Positions 9,601-18,711 of a DNA stretch of 64,000 bases are shown here, piece by piece; position 1 is the first letter of the stretch; every line of letters starts with the position of its first letter. The stretch is from the NCBI GenBank assembly GCA_943788825.1, contig CALSRT010000006.1, positions 186,001 through 250,000 of the forward strand, written 5' to 3'. The position numbers and the translations under genes are program-made. The DNA comes from UBA4582 sp002389265. Lineage in GTDB: Bacteria > Pseudomonadota > Gammaproteobacteria > Pseudomonadales > Azotimanducaceae. Under the pieces are notes generated by a model. That model made no database searches. It worked only from the letters and a program-made list of their open reading frames with translations, and was not told the DNA's origin.

Positions 9601-11015
9601 AGCCAGTTGGTGAGATTCTTTGGCATTGGCCGCAGTTATGCATCGCCTGCGGTCTGGCGCCCACGCCAGGGCCAGATATTCGGGGTATCTGTATTGACTC
9701 ACGCCAGGTTCAGGCCGGTGATCTGTTTATCGCACTTGCCGGGGATCCGGGTCCACAGTTCAAGTCGGCCAGTAGTGGGGCCCGCGATGGTCATGACTTT
9801 ATCCCCGCTGCGATTGAAGCCGGGGCCAGTGGTCTGATGGTGGCTCGGCACCAGGCGCAATCGATCCCGCAGCTGCAAGTCGCTGATACCTTGGCAGGTT
9901 TGTGGTGTCTGGGTCGATCTGGGCGGCAACGCATGAATGGCCAGGTCGTGGGTATCACTGGCAGCAGTGGTAAAACCACGGCCCGCCAATGGATTGAAGG
10001 TTTACTCGAGGCGCAAGGTCAAACCCACGCCTCCATCGGCAGCTTTAATAATCATTGGGGGGTGCCATTGTCACTTGCGCGCATGCCAGAGACCAGTGAT
10101 TTTGGCGTGTTTGAAATAGGCATGAATCATCCGGGTGAAATTCAGCCGCTGGCTGAACTGGTGAATATGGATGTAGCACTGGTGTTGAATGTCCTGCCCG
10201 CGCACCTGGGATATTTTGATGATATCGAAGGTATCAGGCAGGAAAAACTCTCAATCTGTGCCGGGTTGAAACCGGATGGCAGTCTGGTGGTACTCGACAC
10301 GCTGCCTTTGGACGGGGTCACGGCCAAACATATCCTGCGCTTCGGCTTCTCGGCGGCGGCGGATGTCAGAGGTGTGCCAACCTACTACGCTGACTATACG
10401 CTGGTGCGTGTAACGGTGGGCGAACGCAGCTGGCAGTATCGCCTGAGTGCCGGTGGTGAGCACCGGGTGCTGACTTCCTTAGCCAGTTTTGCCGTGCTGC
10501 TGGCGCTCGGTGCTGACCTTGAGGCGGCCCTGGACTGTATGCCGACTTTGTTGATGCCCACCGGTCGCGGCAATGAACTTGTTATTGGCGGCATCAGCCT
10601 GCTGGATGACAGCTACAATGCCAACCCGGTCAGTATGGGCTATGCGCTACAATCTCTCACCAATGGCGATAAAAATCGGCAAAGGGTCGCCATTCTCGGT
10701 GAAATGCTTGAACTGGGTCCAGCCAGTCAAGCTTTGCACGAGGCGTTGCAGGCTGATTGCGATGGCCTCGATGGTGTGATCACCGTCGGTGATGGGTTCC
10801 AGTCCTGGAATAGGTCTCAGTTGGGTGAGCGATTTTGGGGGCATGTGGATAGTGCGGCTGACATTGATCTCAACCAATTGCTTGAGAAGCTGGCGCCTGA
10901 TGCGCAGATTCTTGTCAAGGGTTCGAATCGGGTCTTCTGGGTCCATGGTTTCGTTGAGCAACTGCGAAGAAAGTTGCTTGAAGGGTCGATTGTTGGCGAC
11001 ACCGGGGAAACCTAG
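9597..11015 (+). CDS. murF: UDP-MurNAc-tripeptide--D-Ala-D-Ala ligase (MurF), alphaproteobacterial-looking
   Basis: A 472-residue Mur ligase, which adds D-Ala-D-Ala to UDP-MurNAc-tripeptide in peptidoglycan synthesis. The order of motifs is right: CIDSRQVQAGDLFIAL (N-terminal domain), ATP loop TGSSGKTTAR, NNHWGVPLSLARMP, FEIGMNHPGEI, DDSYNANPVSM and a C-terminal domain with GEMLELG. The NNHWGVPLSLAR and FEIGMNHPGEI sequences resemble alphaproteobacterial MurF, whereas E. coli MurF has NNDIGVPMTLLR and IELGANHQGEI. It is also outside any dcw cluster and paired with a GNAT gene. It may be the only MurF or a second, transferred copy; the window cannot tell. Confidence 0.82.
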   Translation: MKPVGEILWHWPQLCIACGLAPTPGPDIRGICIDSRQVQAGDLFIALAGDPGPQFKSASSGARDGHDFIPAAIEAGASGLMVARHQAQSIPQLQVADTLAGLWCLGRSGRQRMNGQVVGITGSSGKTTARQWIEGLLEAQGQTHASIGSFNNHWGVPLSLARMPETSDFGVFEIGMNHPGEIQPLAELVNMDVALVLNVLPAHLGYFDDIEGIRQEKLSICAGLKPDGSLVVLDTLPLDGVTAKHILRFGFSAAADVRGVPTYYADYTLVRVTVGERSWQYRLSAGGEHRVLTSLASFAVLLALGADLEAALDCMPTLLMPTGRGNELVIGGISLLDDSYNANPVSMGYALQSLTNGDKNRQRVAILGEMLELGPASQALHEALQADCDGLDGVITVGDGFQSWNRSQLGERFWGHVDSAADIDLNQLLEKLAPDAQILVKGSNRVFWVHGFVEQLRRKLLEGSIVGDTGET

Positions 11016-11111
11016 TTGAGGACGTTTCTGGCGCAACGCCGGGATTTTGGTTGACGTCTATATCCTGATCGCAAAGCATGCAATAATCCAGGGATAGAAA
11101 AGGGATAGGCA

Positions 11112-12074
11112 ATGATTGTCGACAAGTTAGGCAGGCGATTTCGAAATCTTCGGGTTAGCCTTACCGCGGCGTGCAACTATGCCTGCACCTACTGTGTGCC
11201 TGATGGCAAGAGACTTCAGCCGGCTCGAAACGAATTGCCCGCGACGGAATTGCTAAAGGGCGTGAAGCTCTTACAGCAAGCCGCGGGTATCGATAAGCTC
11301 AGGATTACTGGCGGTGAGCCGTTGGTGACGCCGAAATTCGATGAGTTTTTGTTGGGTGTCATGGCGCTACCCCTTGCCGATGTCAGTCTGACAACGAATG
11401 GTCAGCTACTCGGCCGGAAGCGGGAAGTGATTCGTGAGTCAGGCATCAAGCGTATCAACGTCAGTCTCGATACCCTCAATCCGATGCGGTTCCAACAGAT
11501 AGCCCGGGGCGGAGACCTTGGCACTGTGCTGGAGGGCATCGATGGTTTGCTGGCGGACGGCATCAAGGTGAAGATCAACATGGTGCCATTACGCACTCAG
11601 AACCACAGTGACGTTCTCGCCATGTTGGACTATTGTCTCGATCGAGGGATTGAACTGCGCTATATCGAGCTGATGCGCATGGGTCACCTGGTCAAGGGTA
11701 ATGCCTTTCAGTCAGACTTTATCTCCATGCAATCCTTGCTGGATATTATCGCCGAGAAGTATGAGTTTGCGCGGACTGATGCGCCTTATGATTCGACTTC
11801 GGTCAGGTTTCAGGTGCCGGGCAGGGGCGTATTTGGTGTGATAGCCAACGAAAGCGAGCCTTTCTGCAGCTCCTGCACTCGTCTACGTTTGTCTTCCGAC
11901 GGTTATCTGTATGGCTGCCTCAGCAGCAGTCGGCGCCAATCGATAAGTGATCTGCTTGACATGCCTTCACACCTGGCGCTGCCGAAGCTGCAGAACATTC
12001 TGGTGAGTGCGCTGACTGACAAAAAGCTCGCCTTTGAAGGCGAAGCCACTGTAATGAAGTTTATCGGCGGCTAA
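11112..12074 (+). CDS. moaA: GTP 3',8-cyclase MoaA (radical SAM)
   Basis: A 320-residue radical SAM enzyme that converts GTP to 3',8-cyclo-GTP, the first step of molybdenum cofactor synthesis. The SAM cluster motif is CNYACTYC near residue 20, followed by the LRITGGEPL glycine-rich motif. The second Fe-S cluster Cys are in EPFCSSCTRLRLSSDGYLYGC. The protein ends in Gly-Gly, the conserved C-terminal pair needed by MoaA. No other moa/mog/moe genes are nearby, so it is a lone copy about 95 bp after murF. Assignment is confident. Confidence 0.9.
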   Translation: MIVDKLGRRFRNLRVSLTAACNYACTYCVPDGKRLQPARNELPATELLKGVKLLQQAAGIDKLRITGGEPLVTPKFDEFLLGVMALPLADVSLTTNGQLLGRKREVIRESGIKRINVSLDTLNPMRFQQIARGGDLGTVLEGIDGLLADGIKVKINMVPLRTQNHSDVLAMLDYCLDRGIELRYIELMRMGHLVKGNAFQSDFISMQSLLDIIAEKYEFARTDAPYDSTSVRFQVPGRGVFGVIANESEPFCSSCTRLRLSSDGYLYGCLSSSRRQSISDLLDMPSHLALPKLQNILVSALTDKKLAFEGEATVMKFIGG

Positions 12075-12162
12075 AGCGGTTGGTCATGCTGAGCCTGATG
12101 TTCCTGTGCGGTGAATCTTTGTTGGGACAAGCTGCGTAGTGATACTAGTAACGTAGTGGCTC

Positions 12163-12230
12163 TATCCAATTAGTGACACTATCCAATTAGTGACACTATC
12201 CAATTAGTGACATTATCCAATTAGTGGACC
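12163..12230. repeat. Four tandem copies of a 17-bp repeat
   Basis: Head-to-tail copies of TATCCAATTAGTGACAC at 12163-12179, 12180-12196, 12197-12213 (last base differs) and 12214-12230 (last four bases differ). Across copy junctions they create the odd palindrome TAGTG-A-CACTA at 12171-12181 and 12188-12198, and a degraded third copy at 12205-12215. The array sits between moaA and the DUF1285 gene, about 140 bp before the latter's start. No spacers separate the copies, so it is not CRISPR. It could be a cluster of protein-binding sites or a simple slippage array. Confidence 0.85.
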
Positions 12231-12366
12231 TATCAAATCCGTTGCGCCGTCAATAGCAAGCGCATTATCAATAGCCATGCCGATTGTACAATGACCGGTA
12301 ACGTGAATCTTACGCCGACCTGATAACAATCATTGATTGACGGTCGCAGTTTTGTGGAGGTGGCAG

Positions 12367-12963
12367 ATGACCCTGTCTGAGAAACAAAGTGCTCCTTATT
12401 CGCTGCTCGGCGAACTGGCGCAGATGAAGACAACCGAGCCGCCGCCATTACATCTGTGGCATCCTGAACACGTCAGTGATATCGACATCGAGGTTAAAGC
12501 GGACGGCACCTGGTATCACGAGGGCGCGCCGATCAAGCGTCAGCGGCTGGTGCGACTGTTCTCAACGGTAATGAGGCTTGAGCTTGATGGCCATTACTAC
12601 TTGGTGACACCAGTAGAAAAATGTCGAATCCGGGTCGCGCAGGCACCTTTTGTGGCTATTTTGATGAGCGTTGTTGGTAGTGGTGAAGCTCAGGTTTTGC
12701 GGTTTACGACAAACGTCGCCGATCAAGTGAGCGCCGACGTGGAACACCCCATCACTGTTGAGCAGGCGCCCGATGGCACACTGGTGCCCTTTGTGGAGGT
12801 CCGTGATGGCTTGCGTGCTAGATTGGCAAGAAGTGTCTATTACCAATTGATGGATCTGCTCACTATCGAGCAGGTCGATAGTGAAGCCTGGTATGGGGTC
12901 TGGAGTAGTGGCGCATTTTTTGCCATCCAGCGCGCGACAGAAGTTGAAGACCACGACGCTTGA
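12367..12963 (+). CDS. DUF1285 domain protein
   Basis: A 198-residue protein with the pattern of the DUF1285 family (IDIEVKADGTWYHEGAPIKRQRLVRLFSTV, then YYLVTPVEKCRIRVAQAPFVA). The family is conserved in Proteobacteria and its biochemical function is not established. The ATG at 12367 is chosen because GGAGG at 12356-12360 precedes it by 6 nt; the longer frame from 12337 has no such site. No signal peptide or membrane segment is seen. It is transcribed alone towards the ETF-QO gene. Confidence 0.8.
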   Translation: MTLSEKQSAPYSLLGELAQMKTTEPPPLHLWHPEHVSDIDIEVKADGTWYHEGAPIKRQRLVRLFSTVMRLELDGHYYLVTPVEKCRIRVAQAPFVAILMSVVGSGEAQVLRFTTNVADQVSADVEHPITVEQAPDGTLVPFVEVRDGLRARLARSVYYQLMDLLTIEQVDSEAWYGVWSSGAFFAIQRATEVEDHDA

Positions 12964-12980
12964 GGCGCTGTAGTTCGCCT

Positions 12981-13006
12981 CAGCGGGTGCTGGTTAGCAC
13001 CCGCTG
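12981..13006. terminator. Hairpin between convergent genes, possible bidirectional terminator
   Basis: A perfect 11-bp stem, CAGCGGGTGCT (12981-12991) and AGCACCCGCTG (12996-13006), with a GGTT loop. It lies between the 3' ends of the convergent DUF1285 and ETF-QO genes. Neither side has a clear T-run, so termination may be weak or assisted; the position between convergent ends is the main support. Confidence 0.5.
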
Positions 13007-13071
13007 CAGACGATGAGGTTGCTTAAAGTGCCGTGGCGAGCCGGCGCTTTGCGGCGCTGCCCACGAGTCGC

Positions 13072-14718
13072 TTACATGTTGCCGTAGTTCGGACCACCGG
13101 TGCCCTCTGGTACCACCCAGTTGATATTCTGCGCTGGGTCTTTGATGTCACAGGTTTTGCAGTGAATGCAGTTCTGCGCATTGATCTGAAAACGTTTGTC
13201 GCCAGTAGGCTCCTCAATCACTTCGTAAACCCCAGCAGGGCAGTAGCGCTGTGCAGGCTCATCAAACAAAGGCAGGTTGGAGCTGATGGGTATCGTTGGG
13301 TCGCGCAGCTGCAGGTGGCAGGGCTGATCTTCCTCATGAAAGGTGTTGGTCAGGAAGACGGAGCTCAACTTATCGAAGCTGATCACGCCATCGGGTTTCG
13401 GATAATCAATCTTTTCTGACTTGTTAGCCGGCTTCAGGGCTGCATAGTCAGGCGTTGGGTCAGATAAGGTGATGGGCATCTTGCCGCGGAAGATATACTG
13501 ATCCACCCAAGTCAACGCTGAGCCGAAAAACAGGCCAAACTTATGCAGCCAAGACGAGGTGTTACGGGCGACATATAATTCTTCGTGAAGCCAGGAGGTC
13601 TTGAACGCCGCCGGGTAACTGTCGAGGGTTTCAAAGCCTTGAGAACCGGATTTGAGCGCCGCGAAGACGGATTCGGCAGCCAACATCCCTGATTTCATGG
13701 CCGTATGGGTGCCTTTCTGCTTCAGGTTGTTCAAAAATCCAGCGTCGTCACCGACGAGCAAACCGCCGGGCATGACGAGTTTCGGTAAGGCTGTCAGTCC
13801 ACCCTTGATCACTGCACGTGCCCCGTAAGCGATACGTTTGCCGCCTTCGAGGTAGTGTTTGATAAATTTATGTTGCTTGAAACGCTGAAATTCATCGAAA
13901 GGGCTCAAGTGTGGATTGCTATAACCGAGGTCGACGATAAGGCCGATAGCGATTTGATTGTCCTCCAGATGGTAGATGTAAGAGCCACCCAGTGTCTGGC
14001 CAGGGAAATGCCCCAGGGGCCAGCCCACCGTATGTACCACCTTACCGGGTATATGCTTCTCTGGCTTGATATCCCAGATTTCCTTGAACCCTATGCCGTA
14101 GTGTTGGGTTTGTGAATCGGCTGCTAGATTAAATTTTTCGATCAATTGTTTGCCAAGATGGCCGCGGCAACCTTCCGCAAAAACCGTGTACTTAGCGTGT
14201 AGTTCATAACCCGCCTGGAACGACGCCTTATGTTCGCCGTCAGCACCAACGCCCATATCGCCAGTAGCGATACCCTTGATGGCGCCATCTTCGTTATAAA
14301 GGACTTCACTGGCAGCAAAACCTGGAAATATATTGACACCCAATTCTTCTGCTTGGGCGCCAAGCCAGCGGCATAGATTCGCGAGGCTGGTGGCATAGTT
14401 GCCATGGTTATGCAGGGGTCTTGGCACCAGCCAAGACGGCAGCCTCATGCCCTGGTGATCATCAATCAAATAGTAAACATCGTCGTCAGTGACCGCGTTG
14501 TTTAAAGGTGCGCCCATTGCCTTCCAGTCAGGAAACAGCTCGTTTAAGGCGGAGGGTTCCACCACGGCGCCAGATAGTATGTGCGCGCCGATTTCCGAGC
14601 CCTTTTCGACTAGGCAGACGCTATACTCTTCACCAGCTTCGGCGGCTAGCTGGGCGAACCGGATTGCGGTTGCCAGGCCAGCAGGACCGCCGCCAACAAC
14701 CACTATATCAAACTCCAT
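13072..14718 (-). CDS. Electron transfer flavoprotein-ubiquinone oxidoreductase
   Basis: A 548-residue ETF-QO, which passes electrons from reduced ETF to the quinone pool at the inner membrane. FAD-binding VVVGGGPAGL is at residues 6-15; the family fold follows (GWPLGHFPGQTLGGSYIYH, GGLLVGDDAGFLN). The C-terminus carries the [4Fe-4S] ligands: CPAG, then CIHCKTC, followed by NINWVVPEGTGGPNY. The ATG at 14716-14718 is preferred over an upstream GTG because GGAAAGAGA precedes it. It is divergent from etfBA, with which it forms one functional chain serving acyl-CoA dehydrogenases. Confidence 0.94.
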   Translation of the reverse strand: MEFDIVVVGGGPAGLATAIRFAQLAAEAGEEYSVCLVEKGSEIGAHILSGAVVEPSALNELFPDWKAMGAPLNNAVTDDDVYYLIDDHQGMRLPSWLVPRPLHNHGNYATSLANLCRWLGAQAEELGVNIFPGFAASEVLYNEDGAIKGIATGDMGVGADGEHKASFQAGYELHAKYTVFAEGCRGHLGKQLIEKFNLAADSQTQHYGIGFKEIWDIKPEKHIPGKVVHTVGWPLGHFPGQTLGGSYIYHLEDNQIAIGLIVDLGYSNPHLSPFDEFQRFKQHKFIKHYLEGGKRIAYGARAVIKGGLTALPKLVMPGGLLVGDDAGFLNNLKQKGTHTAMKSGMLAAESVFAALKSGSQGFETLDSYPAAFKTSWLHEELYVARNTSSWLHKFGLFFGSALTWVDQYIFRGKMPITLSDPTPDYAALKPANKSEKIDYPKPDGVISFDKLSSVFLTNTFHEEDQPCHLQLRDPTIPISSNLPLFDEPAQRYCPAGVYEVIEEPTGDKRFQINAQNCIHCKTCDIKDPAQNINWVVPEGTGGPNYGNM

Positions 14719-15039
14719 CGATTCTCTTTCCACGGCAAATTCTCCCAGTCACTGTGCGTAAGCGCTAAATTATTGCGCGCTATTGTATGAAAACTAGAGG
14801 CCGAAAGGAAATCACTGTTATCTATTGGTATCGATAATTGAAGCTAGTACAGTGATCCAAAAATTATTAAATATAATCAAAGACTTGGCGATACTCGGCG
14901 GAAATTGCTGGCTATTGACCAAAAATCCATAAAACGGCAGAATACGCGCTCTCGATAATTGTCGGCAGCAGTCAGTCTTTTGGTTTTGCGCTTGAGCTTG
15001 TTGTCCTCCCCTTTTTCAAATGACCTGCAGAGGAATTTC
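14719..15039. promoter_or_regulatory. Divergent promoter region between ETF-QO and etfB
   Basis: A 321-bp gene-free interval that must hold promoters for both directions. It is AT-rich in the middle. The 10-mer TCGATAATTG occurs twice in direct orientation, at 14831-14840 and 14952-14961, and may be an operator pair. I cannot identify a known regulator site such as a PsrA box. AGAGGAA before 15040 is the etfB ribosome site. Confidence 0.4.
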
Positions 15040-15792
15040 ATGAAAGTTCTCGTTACAGCCAAACGTGTTGTCGACTACAACGTGAGTATTCGCGTACTGA
15101 GTGACAACAGTGGCGTCGATTTAAATAATGTAAAAATGTCGGTAAATCCCTTTGATGAGATTGCCATTGAAGAGGCGGTGCGGCTGAAAGAAGCAGGCAA
15201 AGTCGAGGAAGTCATTGTTCTTTCCATCGGCACCAGCGCCAGTCAGGAGCAAATACGTACCTGCCTAGCACTGGGCGCAGACCGTGGTATTCTGATTGAA
15301 ACTGATGTAGAGGTGCAGCCGCTGGCCATCGCCAAGTGTATTAAGGCGATTATTGATAAAGAGCAGCCCGGTTTGATTATCACTGGGAAGCAGGCGATTG
15401 ACGGTGATAACAGTCAAACTGGCCAGATGGTAGCGGCATTGGCCGGTCTTGCGCAGGCGACATTTGCGTCGAAGATTGAACTCAACGAAGACACCGCGAC
15501 GGTAACTCGCGAAATCGATGGCGGTCTGGAAGTGATTACAGTGAAATTACCCGCAGTCGTGACGACAGATCTGCGTCTCAACGAACCGCGATACGCCTCT
15601 TTGCCAAACATCATGAAGGCGAAGAAAAAGCCGGTAGAAGTGCTGACTCCTGAGGATCTTGGGATTGATGTCACCCCCAGAGTTAAAACCCTCAAGGTGA
15701 CGCCACCAGCCGAACGTAAGGCTGGTATTATCGTCGAAACAGTGGAAACACTAGTCGACAAATTAAAGAATGAAGCAAAGGTGATTTCATGA
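15040..15792 (+). CDS. etfB: Electron transfer flavoprotein beta subunit
   Basis: A 250-residue ETF beta subunit, which binds AMP and docks acyl-CoA dehydrogenases. The N-terminus MKVLVTAKRVVDYNV, the NPFDEIAIEEAVRLKE stretch and the GKQAIDGDNSQTGQM motif (residues about 118-132) are diagnostic. The ATG at 15040 follows AGAGGAA; an upstream extension to 14959 is not conserved-looking. The stop overlaps the etfA start (ATGA at 15789-15792), as usual for this pair. Confidence 0.95.
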   Translation: MKVLVTAKRVVDYNVSIRVLSDNSGVDLNNVKMSVNPFDEIAIEEAVRLKEAGKVEEVIVLSIGTSASQEQIRTCLALGADRGILIETDVEVQPLAIAKCIKAIIDKEQPGLIITGKQAIDGDNSQTGQMVAALAGLAQATFASKIELNEDTATVTREIDGGLEVITVKLPAVVTTDLRLNEPRYASLPNIMKAKKKPVEVLTPEDLGIDVTPRVKTLKVTPPAERKAGIIVETVETLVDKLKNEAKVIS

Positions 15793-16721
15793 GTATCCTG
15801 GTCATTGCGGAACATAACAACGAATCCATTAAGCCAGCAACCCTGGTTGCCGTTGCTGCGGCTCAGGCTATTGGTGGTGATATTGAAATCTTGGTTGCTG
15901 GCGCTGATTGTGCTGCGGCCGCTGAGGCTGCTGCGAAAATCGGTGGTGTCAGCAAGGTGCGGGTTGCAGATAATGCCGCCTACGGCCACAGCCTCGCCGA
16001 GAATATCGCTGATCTGGTGGTGAGCATCGGTGCGGAATACAGCCATATTCTCGCAGTCACCACCACCTCCGGTAAGAACTTCATGCCCCGGGTTGCGGCC
16101 TTGCTAGACGTCGCGCAGATCTCTGATATCAGCCTTGTTGTGAGTGCTGATACGTTTGAGCGGCCTATTTACGCCGGTAACGCCATTGCTACTGTCCAGT
16201 CAAGCGATGCCATCAAGGTGATCACCGTGCGCGGTACCGCTTACGATGCTGTGTCGGCAGAGGGCGGCAGTGCCAGTATTGAAGCGCTGGATACCGTTAA
16301 AGATGCGGGTTTGAGCACTTGGGTTCAAGATGAGATCGCGCAAATGGATCGCCCGGAACTCACCGCTGCCAGCATTATTATTTCCGGTGGTCGGGGTATG
16401 CAAAATGGTGACAACTTCAAACTGTTGGAGTCGGTAGCTGATAAGCTGGGTGCTGCTATTGGCGCATCCAGAGCTGCAGTTGACGCGGGCTTTGCGCCTA
16501 ACGATATGCAGGTTGGGCAGACAGGTAAAATCGTCGCGCCAGATCTGTATATTGCTGTTGGTATCAGCGGTGCGATCCAGCATCTTGCCGGTATGAAAGA
16601 TAGCAAGGTGATCGTCGCGATCAACAAAGATGCCGATGCACCGATCTTCCAGGTTGCTGACTATGGTCTCGTCGCGGATTTATTCAATGCCGTACCAGAG
16701 TTCGATGCCTTGATCGGCTAA
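15789..16721 (+). CDS. etfA: Electron transfer flavoprotein alpha subunit
   Basis: A 310-residue ETF alpha subunit carrying the FAD. The C-terminal FAD domain is clear: ISGGRGMQ, then GASRAAVDAGFAPND, VGQTGKIVAPDLYIAVGISGAIQH, and INKDADAPIFQVADYGLV. It forms a heterodimer with EtfB and delivers electrons to the ETF-QO encoded divergently upstream. An intrinsic terminator follows about 30 bp after the stop. Confidence 0.95.
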   Translation: MSILVIAEHNNESIKPATLVAVAAAQAIGGDIEILVAGADCAAAAEAAAKIGGVSKVRVADNAAYGHSLAENIADLVVSIGAEYSHILAVTTTSGKNFMPRVAALLDVAQISDISLVVSADTFERPIYAGNAIATVQSSDAIKVITVRGTAYDAVSAEGGSASIEALDTVKDAGLSTWVQDEIAQMDRPELTAASIIISGGRGMQNGDNFKLLESVADKLGAAIGASRAAVDAGFAPNDMQVGQTGKIVAPDLYIAVGISGAIQHLAGMKDSKVIVAINKDADAPIFQVADYGLVADLFNAVPEFDALIG

Positions 16722-16753
16722 TACCTTCGGGTTGAATGCCAAGCGGTATTAAG

Positions 16754-16779
16754 AAAGGCCTCCTTGCGAGGCCTTTTTT
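16754..16779 (+). terminator. Intrinsic terminator after etfBA
   Basis: Stem AAAGGCCTC (16754-16762) pairs perfectly with GAGGCCTTT (16768-16776), with a 5-nt loop CTTGC and a run of six T from 16774. It lies just after the etfA stop and before the 3' end of the convergent HMG-CoA lyase gene. The A-rich left side could also support termination in the opposite direction. Confidence 0.88.
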
Positions 16780-16840
16780 GTGGATGTTGGGTTTCGCACG
16801 TTGAAGCGTCTCCGTTTGTTTCGATGAGTCAGGTGGAATT

Positions 16841-17752
16841 TTAACCCTGGCGCCGGATAAATGCGTTGGCCGTATTGGAATCGATGGGGACATTGATCGC
16901 GGCGCTGATAAAGGCGGCTGTTGCCACCATTTTGTCGAGCTCGATGCCGGTCGTGATACCCATGCCTTGAAGCATGTACAGGACGTCCTCGGTCGCGACA
17001 TTGCCAGTGGCCCCCCTGGCATAGGGGCAGCCGCCGAGTCCTGCTACAGAGCTGTCGATAACCGCCACGCCACATTCCAATACCCCATAGAGATTTGCCA
17101 AGGCCTGACCATAGGTGTTGTGAAAATGCGCCGCTAACTGTGTGACCGGTACTCGTTGGGTTATCGCTTCAATCAGTGCCTGAGCCTTGTGTGGCGTGCC
17201 GGTACCGATAGTGTCACCCAGGCTCACTTCGAAGCAGCCCATCTGAATGAGTCGTTCGGTGAGTACTGCGACCTTGTGGGGATTGGTCTGTAAACCTTCG
17301 AAAGGGCAGCCCAGGACGCAAGAAATGTAACCGCGGACGCGGATCTGGTTCGCCTGTGCCATGGCAATCACCGGGGCCGCTCGAGCAAGCGCTTCCTCGA
17401 TGCTGCAATTGGTATTTTTTTGTGAAAAGGATTCAGTAGCGGCGATAAATACCGCAACCTCGTTCGCCCCGGCGGCCAGCGCAGCAGTCATGCCTTGGAT
17501 ATTCGGGGTGAGGGCGGAATAAACAACGTCCGGTTGCCGCTTGATCTGCTGCATCACGTCCATGGAGTCCGCCATCAAGGGCACCCACTTTGGAGAGACG
17601 AAGGCGCCAGCCTCAATATGCTTGATCCCGGCGTCGATTAACCGTTCGATCAAATCGACCTTGATCGCCGTCGGCACCGGGTTCGGCTGGTTTTGCAAAC
17701 CATCTCGAGCCCCGACCTCGACGATTCTGACGTGTGTCGGGAACTGGCTCAT
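16841..17752 (-). CDS. mvaB: Hydroxymethylglutaryl-CoA lyase
   Basis: A 303-residue TIM-barrel lyase that splits HMG-CoA into acetyl-CoA and acetoacetate, the last step of leucine degradation. Motifs: VEVGARDGLQNQ (metal and substrate site), FEVSLGDTIGTGTP, AAHFHNTYGQALAN (metal His pair) and the signature GLGGCPYARGATGN with the catalytic Cys. The ATG at 17750-17752 shares a base with the cysK stop (TAATG), so it is translationally coupled to cysK, an odd metabolic pairing. The rest of the leucine pathway is not in the window. Confidence 0.92.
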   Translation of the reverse strand: MSQFPTHVRIVEVGARDGLQNQPNPVPTAIKVDLIERLIDAGIKHIEAGAFVSPKWVPLMADSMDVMQQIKRQPDVVYSALTPNIQGMTAALAAGANEVAVFIAATESFSQKNTNCSIEEALARAAPVIAMAQANQIRVRGYISCVLGCPFEGLQTNPHKVAVLTERLIQMGCFEVSLGDTIGTGTPHKAQALIEAITQRVPVTQLAAHFHNTYGQALANLYGVLECGVAVIDSSVAGLGGCPYARGATGNVATEDVLYMLQGMGITTGIELDKMVATAAFISAAINVPIDSNTANAFIRRQG

Positions 17753-18711
17753 TAAGTGCTCAGGCTGTGGAGCCATTCGTCATCTGAGTCGATGGAGATG
17801 TTTTCGAAGAGGGCTGTAGACAAGTAGCGCTCGCCAGTATCCGGGAGCATCACCACAAAAGTGCTGTTGGGTGGGGCTGAATTCGCCACCTGCAGTGCTG
17901 CCCACATGGTAGCACCGCAAGAAATACCACAGAAAATACCTTCCTGACTCGCCAGTTTTTGCGCCGTCACCATCGCCGCTTCGTCGCTGACACCGACGAT
18001 AGTATCGGCGATATTGGGATTCAGCACGCCTGGCATGAAATCTGGCGTCCAACCTTGAATCTTGTGTGGCGACCAAGGCTTACCTGCCAGCATTTGGGCG
18101 CCTTCGGGTTCAGCAGCGATGATTTTGACGTCGGGGCGAGCTGCCTTGATGATCTCTCCTGCTCCTGTAATCGTGCCGCCGGTGCCCCAGCCGCTGACAA
18201 AGTAATCGAGGTCAAGGCGAGCAAAATCCATCAGGATTTCAGCGCCGGTGGTGCTGCGATGAAAGGCCGGATTCGCCAGGTTTTCGAACTGATCGGCTAA
18301 AAACCAGCCATGTTTTTCTGCCAGTTCGTTAGCTCTGCTGACCATGCCCGAACCTTTCTCGGCCGCGGGGGTAAGAATGACTTTGGCGCCAAAGGCTTTC
18401 ATGATCTTGCGCCGTTCAATTGAAAACGTTTCTACCATCACTGCCACGAAGGGGTAGCCCTTGGCCGCACAAACCATGGCCAGAGCGATACCCGTATTGC
18501 CTGATGTGGCTTCGACTACGGTCTGGCCTGGCTTCAAGGTGCCACGTTTTTCTGCGGCTTCGATGATGGCGACGGCCAACCGATCCTTCACCGAGCCGCC
18601 TGGATTGAAGGCCTCTATCTTGACGTACATATTCTGATTGGTCGGCGCAATATGGTTCAGTTTAACAATCGGTGTGCGACCAACAGTGTCAGTAATATTG
18701 TTGTAAATCAT
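17752..18711 (-). CDS. cysK: Cysteine synthase A (O-acetylserine sulfhydrylase)
   Basis: A 319-residue PLP enzyme that makes cysteine from O-acetylserine and sulfide. The PLP lysine is in FNPGGSVKDRLA, the substrate loop is EATSGNTGIAL, the phosphate loop is GWGTGGTITGAG, and GISCGA is near residue 270. The start at 18709-18711 follows GGAG by about 10 nt. A minus-strand TATAAT is at 18738-18743, with TTGACA at 18757-18762, but their 13-nt spacing is short for a sigma70 promoter. The stop overlaps the HMG-CoA lyase start by one base. Confidence 0.92.
   Translation of the reverse strand: MIYNNITDTVGRTPIVKLNHIAPTNQNMYVKIEAFNPGGSVKDRLAVAIIEAAEKRGTLKPGQTVVEATSGNTGIALAMVCAAKGYPFVAVMVETFSIERRKIMKAFGAKVILTPAAEKGSGMVSRANELAEKHGWFLADQFENLANPAFHRSTTGAEILMDFARLDLDYFVSGWGTGGTITGAGEIIKAARPDVKIIAAEPEGAQMLAGKPWSPHKIQGWTPDFMPGVLNPNIADTIVGVSDEAAMVTAQKLASQEGIFCGISCGATMWAALQVANSAPPNSTFVVMLPDTGERYLSTALFENISIDSDDEWLHSLST

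Noticed and set aside
12163..12230. CRISPR-like array
   Set aside because: Units are 17 bp and directly adjacent with no spacers; no cas genes nearby.
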